Shown here: piece after piece, positions 23,677-30,399 of the stretch
Numbering within the stretch: the first letter of the stretch is position 1
Layout of the letters: every line of letters starts with the position of its first letter
Source of the DNA: an uncultured Erysipelotrichaceae bacterium
GTDB lineage: Bacteria > Bacillota_I > Bacilli_A > Erysipelotrichales > Erysipelotrichaceae
Assembly: GCA_944326055.1 (NCBI GenBank)
Contig: CALVCT010000030.1
Coordinates: 1-37,571, forward strand
Direction of reading: 5' to 3'
Length of the DNA stretch: 37,571 nt
The notes under the pieces: model-generated
Told to the model about the DNA's origin: nothing
What the model saw: the letters and a program-made list of their open reading frames with translations, nothing else
Databases searched by the model: none
Position numbers and translations under genes: made by a program

Positions 23677-24570
23677 CTAATCCCAATGATACATTATTTC
23701 AAATTCATTATCTTGTGGATCTTTGAAGACGAGCCTTTTAAGCTGTGACTTTGCTCCTTCGCTTTCTTCTGGGAAATCAATCGGCGTTTCTGAGTAATGG
23801 TAATAGCCATCACCTTGGTACATCTCAAAGTCAAATTGTTCTATCTCAGCAAGGAATCTGTAGACATCATCATCGTTGTAAAAACGAACACTTTCTTCTG
23901 GGGTCTTGTATCTATCAACGATGATATCCTCATTTTTATACTCCCTTACGTTGAAATAGCATTTATCATGCAGATAACAATAGTCGCTGAAATAAGGCAT
24001 TTCATATTCGTCGAAAAGCTTTGTTAATTGAGTCGTCAAAGCGTCTTCTTGTGCGTCGTAGAGACATTCATATTCTCTGAATTCATCTTTTATTTGATAT
24101 CTCATTCCCAATCCTTCAACAACGCCCATGCGTGCAGCATTGATCGATTCAAAGACCTCATATCGATTTTCGCCAAAATAGATGTACATTATTACAGGAG
24201 TGAGATTATTGGGGTGATAGAAATCTAGACCAACATAATCAGAAAAGTACTCATTATTGTTGATTTGATATTCTACCCCTGCCAATGATTCGATAAAGTT
24301 TTTGGCTAGATCTTCATTATTAAATTTTAATCTTTGACTGCCGCCAAAGTATATGGTGACATCAGTTACTTTATCGAGATCGACCATGGAAAAATCGAAC
24401 GTTTCAGGGAAATTATATTCAACTTCCTCTTGGGCATCTGAATTTTCAGTTTTGATGACCTCCGTTGTGATCGAAGGCGTATTTGTTATGGTAACCTCGT
24501 TTACTGGAAGATCGCCGTCACAAGAACTTAGCAGTATCATGATAGATATGATAGACAGTAACTTTTTCAT
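23677..24570 (-). CDS. Lipoprotein of unknown function, islet operon
   Basis: 297-aa lipoprotein with lipobox LLSSC (Cys17), then a Thr/Glu-rich linker (about 20-55) and a domain of about 240 aa. Aromatic and acidic residues are frequent. Two similar-looking segments, each with a hydrophobic core and a predicted strand (VTDVTIYFGGSQRLKF and SQLKRLVFKDPQDNEF), hint at an internal repeat of a small sensor-like fold, but no family was recognised. Start codon overlaps the stop of the small secreted peptide gene (ATGA), so both are co-translated. Confidence 0.72.
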   Translation of the reverse strand: MKKLLSIISIMILLSSCDGDLPVNEVTITNTPSITTEVIKTENSDAQEEVEYNFPETFDFSMVDLDKVTDVTIYFGGSQRLKFNNEDLAKNFIESLAGVEYQINNNEYFSDYVGLDFYHPNNLTPVIMYIYFGENRYEVFESINAARMGVVEGLGMRYQIKDEFREYECLYDAQEDALTTQLTKLFDEYEMPYFSDYCYLHDKCYFNVREYKNEDIIVDRYKTPEESVRFYNDDDVYRFLAEIEQFDFEMYQGDGYYHYSETPIDFPEESEGAKSQLKRLVFKDPQDNEFEIMYHWD

Positions 24571-24707
24571 GATACTACAAATTCAGCTATTTTGGTTTCC
24601 ATATAGGTTGTAGCTTCACCGATATCCAGCGAGCTAGCACTAACTGTTGGTGACATAGTAAACAACATCATTAAAACAACTAGCAAAACACTAAGCAATC
24701 TCTTCAT
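24567..24707 (-). CDS. 46-aa secreted peptide precursor
   Basis: Short gene with a strong SD (AAAGGAGAAGATTATG). The product has a classical signal peptide (MKRLLSVLLVVLMMLF, polar end TMSPTVSA) with predicted cleavage after residue 24, leaving a 22-residue peptide starting SSLDIGEATTYMETK and ending AEFVVS. The stop overlaps the start of the lipoprotein gene (ATGA). It is first in an operon with its own promoter. It could be an exported signalling peptide, or an N-terminal remnant of a longer secreted protein. Confidence 0.65.
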   Translation of the reverse strand: MKRLLSVLLVVLMMLFTMSPTVSASSLDIGEATTYMETKIAEFVVS

Positions 24708-24782
24708 AATCTTCTCCTTTCTTTACTTAGCTTATGTTTTGTTGGATTTTATAGTTGGATGTAAATTGAAAACATAAAAACC

Positions 24783-24805
24783 GTAGATAGACCCAACTAG
24801 TCTAC
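24783..24805 (-). other. Hairpin with T-rich tail in the islet operon leader
   Basis: The roughly 160-nt leader from about 24867 to 24708 contains a stem GTAGA/TCTAC or, alternatively, TAGAC/GTCTA, followed by GGTTTTTATGTTTT. These alternative pairings plus a small AACTT/AAGTT hairpin upstream suggest a weak attenuator. No riboswitch class was recognised. Confidence 0.4.
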
Positions 24806-24873
24806 AATGCCGTTTCCGTACCTATGAGGATTGTAACTTAACATAAGTTTCTTGCCCCCTCTTTCTTAACCTC

Positions 24874-24902
24874 ATTATAGTTTAAAATGTAAGCCTTTAC
24901 AA
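24874..24902 (-). promoter_or_regulatory. Promoter of the islet operon
   Basis: Minus-strand TTGTAA (24897-24902), 17-nt spacer, perfect TATAAT (24874-24879). Strong match; it drives the secreted peptide, lipoprotein and cysteine-rich protein genes. Confidence 0.75.
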
Positions 24903-24960
24903 TACAAACTTACAGAAAATCGCCATTTTAGTTTTAAGTTTTGATGAAGGTCTTGTAAAA

Positions 24961-25028
24961 GGATCAGCTTGATAAGCTCCTTTGAAACATCCCATCGGAA
25001 ACATCTTTGCTTATCAAAGTTCTGATCC
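24961..25028. repeat. Large imperfect stem-loop downstream of a small membrane gene
   Basis: Arms GGATCAG-TTGATAAGC (24961-24977) and GCTTATCAA-CTGATCC (25009-25028): 16 paired bases interrupted by a 1/4-nt internal loop. The apical loop holds a direct repeat of GAAACATC. On the minus strand it is followed by TTTTAC. It could be a terminator for the gene at 25039-25230 or the relic of a small repeat element. Confidence 0.5.
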
Positions 25029-25038
25029 AAGATAGATT

Positions 25039-25230
25039 TTACATGTATCTCAAGATCTGTTTTACTTCACGAATAATAGGAACTAGATTATATATGCCGA
25101 TAATAAAGAAAACATCAACCATGCCAAAAGATCTATTTGGATCATAAAAACTTAGACTATAAAATACATTTGACATGATCATTATTATAAGATAGCATAA
25201 CCTAAATATGACTCTATACCCTATATTCAT
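25039..25230 (-). CDS. Small two-helix membrane protein, hypothetical
   Basis: 63-aa hydrophobic protein with two predicted membrane segments (about residues 5-27 and 36-53) and a short polar loop DPNRSFG. SD candidate GGGGA lies 4 nt before the ATG. It is followed by the large stem-loop at 24961-25028. No family was recognised and no clear promoter was found; it could be a genuine small gene or a chance frame. Confidence 0.42.
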   Translation of the reverse strand: MNIGYRVIFRLCYLIIMIMSNVFYSLSFYDPNRSFGMVDVFFIIGIYNLVPIIREVKQILRYM

Positions 25231-25316
25231 ACGATCCCCATATTTAGATATCGTTTAGCTCTGCTATACAGGTCAGACTCAAATACGATCGATGATTTTA
25301 ATAGCGATATCTAAGA

Positions 25317-26621
25317 TCAGTGTTCACTTTTATCTTTTATCTGCTTCTTATCTTCCTTATCTTCTTTGATCTTTGGATCACTCAGCTCGACCTTGATGAC
25401 GTTGACTTTCTTTTCATCAGCGTCCATTACTGTCACATGCATGTGCTTATAATCAAAACTATCGCCTTTTACAGGTATCTTGTCACAAGTATCTATGACC
25501 CAACCTGATACAGAAACGAATTCAAAATCATCATCGACTTTGATATCAAAATATTTGAACATATCGTCGATATCTTCATCGCCTTTGACAAGATAAGTCT
25601 TGTCGTCGATCTTCTTGTAGTATTCTTCTACTTCATCATGTTCATCATAGATCTCACCTACAAGTTCCTCTAAGATATCTTCCATAGTCACTATACCAAA
25701 AGTCCCACCATATTCATCGATAACGATCGCAAAATGTGTCTTTTCTGTTTGTAGTTGTCTTAATAATGAACTGATCTTGATATAAGGGGTCGTGTATATG
25801 ACTTTCTTGAGCTGTTTGCTGATGTCTTTTTTGGCATCCTCATTGTAATAGATATAATAGAAATCCTTCTCATGTAAAAAACCAATGATATTATCGATCG
25901 AATCTTTATATACAGGAAGTCTAGAATAGCCAGATTCTCGATATATCTTACCTATCTCATCAAGTGGGGTATCGATCGCTATTGCGACGACATCGACTCT
26001 TGGCACCATGATATCTTTGACATCGACATCATTGAATTCGATCGCATTAGTCAAAAGATCTGCCTCATGATCATCCATATCACCTTCACTATGCGCTTCC
26101 TCAACGATCGTTATGAACTCTTCACTAGAATAAGTCTCATCAGACTTCTCTACTTTGAAGATCCTGACGATAAAGCGCTTGAAGACGTCAAAGATGAAGT
26201 TGATAGGTCTTAAGATCATCATCAAAAAAGAGATGATCGGAACAACTAAGAGCGCAAAAGACTCTGGACGTTCCTTAGCGAGAGCTTTTGGTGTGATCTC
26301 ACCAAAGACAAGGATGATGACCGTCATGATAAGCGTTGAATAAGTGACACCAGCTTCTTGCCCAAAGATATTGATGAACAGTGCTGTAGCCAGTGACGAA
26401 GCTGTGATATTGACGATATTATTACCGATAAGGATAGTGCTTAGAAAAGTGCTATAATTCTCAACTATCTTATAGACCTTCATAGCCTTCTTATCACCAT
26501 TGTTGGCTAGGTTTTTGATCTTGATCTTATTGACGCTTGAAAAAGCTGTTTCTGTCGATGAGAAGAATGCTGACAGACAGACTAAGATAACTAGAGCAAT
26601 GATCAGTATATTACTGTCCAT
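25317..26621 (-). CDS. HlyC/CorC-type CNNM transporter with CBS domains
   Basis: 434-aa protein with an N-terminal DUF21/CNNM membrane domain (about residues 1-140; SSTETAFSSVNKIKIKNL, LIGNNIVNI, FGEITPKALAKE), a CBS-pair (about 200-320; DIMVPRVDVV, SRLPVYKD, DEYGGTFGIVTMEDILEELVGEI) and a C-terminal CorC_HlyC domain. CNNM proteins export or regulate Mg2+ (and Co2+). A highly charged Lys/Asp tail ends the protein. SD GAGG is about 10 nt upstream, overlapped by a leader ORF. No separate Mg2+ riboswitch was seen. Confidence 0.9.
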   Translation of the reverse strand: MDSNILIIALVILVCLSAFFSSTETAFSSVNKIKIKNLANNGDKKAMKVYKIVENYSTFLSTILIGNNIVNITASSLATALFINIFGQEAGVTYSTLIMTVIILVFGEITPKALAKERPESFALLVVPIISFLMMILRPINFIFDVFKRFIVRIFKVEKSDETYSSEEFITIVEEAHSEGDMDDHEADLLTNAIEFNDVDVKDIMVPRVDVVAIAIDTPLDEIGKIYRESGYSRLPVYKDSIDNIIGFLHEKDFYYIYYNEDAKKDISKQLKKVIYTTPYIKISSLLRQLQTEKTHFAIVIDEYGGTFGIVTMEDILEELVGEIYDEHDEVEEYYKKIDDKTYLVKGDEDIDDMFKYFDIKVDDDFEFVSVSGWVIDTCDKIPVKGDSFDYKHMHVTVMDADEKKVNVIKVELSDPKIKEDKEDKKQIKDKSEH

Positions 26622-26688
26622 AAGACTCTACCTCGCAAGATCTTAAAGATGCGAACTTACATCGTCGCGACAAAGGAACTTCTTCCAT
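26611..26688 (-). CDS. 25-aa leader ORF overlapping the corC-type gene
   Basis: ATG at 26688 preceded by a strong SD (CGGAGG, 8-nt spacing), much better than the SD of the main gene. It encodes MEEVPLSRRCKFASLRSC followed by seven residues, and its TAA lies 11 nt inside the CNNM/CorC gene in the -1 frame. The predicted transcription start (about 26714) makes it the first translated ORF. A hairpin (TCGCA/TGCGA) within it ends next to the downstream SD, so its translation could open or close that site. Confidence 0.55.
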   Translation of the reverse strand: MEEVPLSRRCKFASLRSCEVESYGQ

Positions 26689-26720
26689 TCAAATATCCTC
26701 CGAAAATAATTACGAGATTG

Positions 26721-26729
26721 ATTATAGCA
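26721..26729 (-). promoter_or_regulatory. Extended -10 promoter of the leader ORF and CNNM/CorC gene
   Basis: TGCTATAAT (perfect TGnTATAAT) directly after the ABC permease gene, no good -35. It gives the CNNM/CorC gene its own transcript. Confidence 0.55.
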
Positions 26730-26730
26730 C

Positions 26731-27459
26731 TTATAGACTAGACAATCTAGATGCAAGGATATCTAACACTTTATCAAAGAGGATGCTGACAACGATCATG
26801 ATGAGAGTCAGAGCGAAAACTTCTGGCGTCAGGATATTGATCCGATAGAAATATAATTCATGTCCTAGTCCAGTATGTACTTGTACCAAGAGCTCTGACA
26901 TCACAGCGACCTTAAAAGCTAGTGAAAGTGCGCTTTTAGCTGTCGAGATGATGTCATCAGTTATTAGTGGCAAGAAGATGCGCTTTATCTTAAAGATATA
27001 TGAAACATCATAAGTCTTCGTCATACGCAAGAGATCATCATCGATATTTTCAAGCGCAAACAAGATCCCATTATAAAAAAGTGGAAATGCCAACAAGAAG
27101 ATCGCGACCATGACTGAACCCTCTCTTCCGATCAAAAGCAGTGCGATGACGATAAGAGCGACTGTCGGTATCGTCTTGAGCACGTTGAGATAAGGTTTGA
27201 TGAACTCCTTGACTGTTTTATAACGATAAGCCAAAAAAGCCATAGTCAAGGCAATAAAAAAACTTATCGTGGAAGCTGATAGTGTCCTAAGTAGTGTATA
27301 GATGAGAGCGATGATGATCTCACCTTCGCTGATCTCACTTAAAAGGGCCACGAGAGTCTCTTCGATACTAGGGAAGATGATCGCATTGCCCATCATCAGG
27401 GCAATGCCCTCCCAAAGTATCAAGAGTATGATCAAACTTACAAGATAAGTCTTCTTCAT
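26731..27459 (-). CDS. ABC transporter permease (SsuC/TauC/ThiX-type)
   Basis: 242-aa BPD_transp_1-family inner-membrane permease with about six helices. The cytoplasmic coupling region is DVSYIFKIKRIFLPLI (EAA-loop equivalent; the usual Glu-Ala-Ala-x3-Gly is degenerate), preceded by FPLFYNGILFALENID. This subfamily imports aliphatic sulfonates, taurine, thiamine precursors or similar. It starts directly after the substrate-binding protein stop (TAGATG). No ABC ATPase gene occurs anywhere nearby, so it must borrow one encoded elsewhere. Confidence 0.85.
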   Translation of the reverse strand: MKKTYLVSLIILLILWEGIALMMGNAIIFPSIEETLVALLSEISEGEIIIALIYTLLRTLSASTISFFIALTMAFLAYRYKTVKEFIKPYLNVLKTIPTVALIVIALLLIGREGSVMVAIFLLAFPLFYNGILFALENIDDDLLRMTKTYDVSYIFKIKRIFLPLITDDIISTAKSALSLAFKVAVMSELLVQVHTGLGHELYFYRINILTPEVFALTLIMIVVSILFDKVLDILASRLSSL

Positions 27460-28410
27460 CTATCTTACATACATCGTATCATCGTATGCGATATCAAAAA
27501 GTTCCAAGAAACCTTTGACTTCATCGACACAATCTGTGCCATAGACAAGATCAAGTGCCATACCGCTATAAGCATCCTTCAATAGTGCAATATCATCGAA
27601 ACCAAGTTCAGCATAATCGACATCATAACTATCAAGGAGCGAAGTGTCGTTTTTGATCGCTATGATCGTATCTTGGATCGAATTAGTTAAGTTGAGGATC
27701 GCTTCCGTCTTGTCCTTGATAGCTTGAGATGAGACAAAGATCGCCGCTTGCGGATATGTGCTATCGCCAGTCACATCTTCATAAAGATCCTGGACATCAT
27801 AAAGTACTTCTAAAGCTTCATTGCTGTTTCTGACACGTGTTGCGACCGGCTCAGCTAAAAGAGCAGCACCATATTCCCCACTAAGCAATAGTGGCGCCAC
27901 CTCAGCGACCGAATTATAATAATCGACAGTCACCTCTTCATTGAGCTCTGATCTTATGAGTTCAAAGACTCTGCCAGGTACAGCACCTTCGCCAAAAGCT
28001 GCTAGCCTTCCATCATAGGTACTGCGATCACCAACGATATAGAGATTGCCCCAACTGACAACGGCTAATAATTGGTATTCAGCGCCATTATTTATAAGTT
28101 TTGTCCCAAGGTTCACTGGTGCGATTATAAGATCGCTGCTCCCGTCCAAAAATTCGGCACTGAGGACTTCTGAACCATCGACGATCTCGTAATCTAGAGC
28201 TATCGAACTATCATCTATGACCCCAGCTAAGCTCAATGCCGGAGCACCACTAGGCGAAACAAGGCTCAGTTCTACCTCACTGAAATCTGTCGTATCAGCA
28301 GTACCTACTGGTGTTTCATTTTTATTGAGCATCATTATTCCAAAGATGCAAGCCAAGATGATGACCAAAGCCAATAGCAGGCCGATGATCACTGGTTTTT
28401 TATCTCTCAT
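27460..28410 (-). CDS. NMT1/THI5-like substrate-binding protein, membrane-anchored
   Basis: 316-aa periplasmic-binding-protein-II fold protein with an N-terminal anchor (about 7-27). A cysteine lies within it (ILACIFG), but the lipobox is poor and hydrophobic residues follow it, so an uncleaved anchor is likely. The mature region has SPSGAPALSLAG (ligand-loop motif of NMT1-like proteins), AEFLDGSSDLIIAPVNLG, SGEYGAALLAEPVATR and YPQAAIFVSSQAIKD. Ligand unknown. It overlaps thrS by 11 nt and has no SD, so it depends on thrS translation and the thrS T-box. Confidence 0.85.
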   Translation of the reverse strand: MRDKKPVIIGLLLALVIILACIFGIMMLNKNETPVGTADTTDFSEVELSLVSPSGAPALSLAGVIDDSSIALDYEIVDGSEVLSAEFLDGSSDLIIAPVNLGTKLINNGAEYQLLAVVSWGNLYIVGDRSTYDGRLAAFGEGAVPGRVFELIRSELNEEVTVDYYNSVAEVAPLLLSGEYGAALLAEPVATRVRNSNEALEVLYDVQDLYEDVTGDSTYPQAAIFVSSQAIKDKTEAILNLTNSIQDTIIAIKNDTSLLDSYDVDYAELGFDDIALLKDAYSGMALDLVYGTDCVDEVKGFLELFDIAYDDTMYVR

Positions 28411-30142
28411 ATAACTTTTCGTCTCTCTCCTTCTTCAATCTTTCGACACACTCTGCAAGACTGATCGTCTCTGTGTCTTTCTTGCCATATTTTCTTAAAG
28501 TAACAAGTTTATTATCTCTTTCATTATCACCTAAGACGATAGCGTAAGGCACTTTTTGAGTCTGTGCTTCGCGTATCCTATAACCGAGTTTCTCATTACG
28601 TGCATCTACTTCTACCCTGATACCAATAGCTTCTAAAGCTTCCTTGACTTCATTAGCGTAAGTCAAGTGTTCTTCATGATGAACAGGAACGATCACGACT
28701 TGCCTTGGTGCTAACCAAAGTGGGAAAGCGCCTGCGAAGTGTTCGATGATGATACCGATGAAACGTTCGATAGAACCAAAGACGACACGATGCAGCATAA
28801 GTGGACGTTTCTTGGAACCATCTTGATCGACATAAGTCAGATCGAAACGCTCTGGTAAGTTCATATCGAGCTGTATCGTCGCACATTGCCATACACGATT
28901 GAGAGAATCATGGATGTGGAAATCGAGTTTAGGTCCATAGAAAGCACCATCACCAGGATTGATCTTGCATTCATGTCCAGAAGCATGACAAGCATCAGCT
29001 AAAGCCTTCTCTGCCCTATCCCATACTTCGATCTCACCGATATAGCCCTCTTCTGGTCTTGTCGATAGTTCGATGTCATAAGTCAGACCAAAGATCTTAT
29101 AGAATTTATCGATGAAGTCGATGAGTCTGATGACTTCTTCTTCGATCTGATCTTCACGTAAGAAGATATGCGCATCATCTTGTGTAAATGAGCGAACGCG
29201 GAAAAGACCATTGAGCGCTCCGCTTGCTTCATGACGATGGACTAAGCCAAGCTCACCAAGTCTAAGCGGTAGATCACGATATGAATGGAGGCTATTCTTA
29301 TATACTAAGATCGCACCTGGACAATTCATCGGTTTGATCGCATAATCGTGCTCATCGACTTTTGTCGTATACATATTGTTTCGATAATGATCCCAGTGTC
29401 CTGAAGTTTCCCACAGCTCACGGCTCATGATGATAGGTGTCTTGCAAAAGACGTAGCCTGCTTTAGTATGGACATCATACCAGAAGTTTTCAAGCTCATT
29501 GCGCAAGATCATGCCATTAGGTAAGAAGATCGGACAACCTGGCGCATATTCTGAGATCATGAAAAGTCCAAGTTCTTTACCAAGCTTCCTATGATCGCGC
29601 TTCTTTGCTTCTTCAAGCATATATAGGTGCTCATTAAGATCTTCTTCATTCTCATAACAAACGCCATAGACACGCTGCAACATCTTATTTTTGGCATCGT
29701 TTTTATAATATGCTCCAGATACTTTAAGCAACTTGAAGTACTTCATCTCCTTTGTCGTAGCAACATGTGGTCCACGACAAAGATCACAGAAATCACCCTG
29801 TCTATAGCAACTTATAACTTCGCCCTCAGGCATATTCTCAATAAGATCGATCTTATATGGATCGTCCTTGAACATCTCTAAAGCTTCCGCTTTCGAGAGC
29901 TCTTCACGGACGATGCGCTTGTTATCTTTGGCGCACTTCTTCATCTCTTTTTCGATCTTAGCAAGATCTTCTTCTTTGATAACCGCATCACCTAAATCCA
30001 TATCATAATAGAAACCATCATCGATGACTGGACCTACCCAGAATTTTGCGTTTGGATAAAGGTGTGAGATAGCTTGTGCTAATAAGTGGGCACAACTATG
30101 ATTTAGTACATGTAATCTTTCATCTTCTCTGATATTGATCAT
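28400..30142 (-). CDS. thrS: Threonyl-tRNA synthetase lacking the TGS domain
   Basis: 580-aa class II synthetase charging tRNA-Thr. The usual N-terminal TGS domain (about 60 aa) is absent: the protein begins directly at the editing-domain motif NHSCAHLLAQAISHLYP and retains the second editing motif CDLCRGPHV. The catalytic core has MNCPGAI (zinc/substrate region), RSFTQDDAHIF (motif 2), LHRVVFGSIERF (motif 3) and the anticodon-binding domain near APRQVVIVPV. The start is firm: SD GGGAGG 5-6 nt before ATG, right after the T-box terminator. Confidence 0.96.
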   Translation of the reverse strand: MINIREDERLHVLNHSCAHLLAQAISHLYPNAKFWVGPVIDDGFYYDMDLGDAVIKEEDLAKIEKEMKKCAKDNKRIVREELSKAEALEMFKDDPYKIDLIENMPEGEVISCYRQGDFCDLCRGPHVATTKEMKYFKLLKVSGAYYKNDAKNKMLQRVYGVCYENEEDLNEHLYMLEEAKKRDHRKLGKELGLFMISEYAPGCPIFLPNGMILRNELENFWYDVHTKAGYVFCKTPIIMSRELWETSGHWDHYRNNMYTTKVDEHDYAIKPMNCPGAILVYKNSLHSYRDLPLRLGELGLVHRHEASGALNGLFRVRSFTQDDAHIFLREDQIEEEVIRLIDFIDKFYKIFGLTYDIELSTRPEEGYIGEIEVWDRAEKALADACHASGHECKINPGDGAFYGPKLDFHIHDSLNRVWQCATIQLDMNLPERFDLTYVDQDGSKKRPLMLHRVVFGSIERFIGIIIEHFAGAFPLWLAPRQVVIVPVHHEEHLTYANEVKEALEAIGIRVEVDARNEKLGYRIREAQTQKVPYAIVLGDNERDNKLVTLRKYGKKDTETISLAECVERLKKERDEKLYER

Positions 30143-30149
30143 CTTGTCC

Positions 30150-30357
30150 TCCCTAAAAATAAAAGGTGATACACTAAAGGTCGCTATTGCGAGGTACCAC
30201 CTTGACTTATTACTTTGATCTTTAACGCAGATATACGGCTCACCTTTTCAGGGGCGACTTATAAGTAGTGATCTAATGGACCTTGAGATACTCGCAGCGA
30301 CCGTATCTTCTCTGATTACCAGTATCATCAGACCTTGTCTTACGCTAAGTCTTTTCG
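30150..30357 (-). ncRNA. T-box riboswitch (threonine) upstream of thrS
   Basis: Canonical antiterminator: helix AAGG/CCTT, 7-nt bulge TGGTACC (30193-30199; the TGGNACC box that pairs with the uncharged tRNA acceptor end), and helix TCGC/GCGA capped by AATA. Upstream is a stem-I region with an AGATAC/GTATCT arm. A probable specifier loop reads GATC-ACT-A, with threonine codon ACU at 30267-30269 and the conserved following A. Uncharged tRNA-Thr would stabilise the antiterminator and allow thrS transcription. Confidence 0.92.
30155..30203 (-). terminator. T-box-controlled terminator of thrS
   Basis: Outer stem AAGGTG (30198-30203) / CACCTT (30163-30168) with further inner pairing, followed by TTATTTTT. 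It is mutually exclusive with the antiterminator, which pairs AAGG (30200-30203) with CCTT (30177-30180). Confidence 0.85.
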
Positions 30358-30363
30358 CCTACT

Positions 30364-30391
30364 ATTATAGAGATTACAAACGACTTGTCAA
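30364..30391 (-). promoter_or_regulatory. Promoter of thrS
   Basis: Minus-strand perfect TTGACA (30386-30391), 16-nt spacer, perfect TATAAT (30364-30369). It begins 8 bp after the sufB stop codon. Confidence 0.85.
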
Positions 30392-30399
30392 TCGATATG

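Noticed and set aside
24720-24870. c-di-GMP or similar known riboswitch in the islet leader
   Set aside because: The conserved GCAAAGCC-type core or any other known core could not be found.
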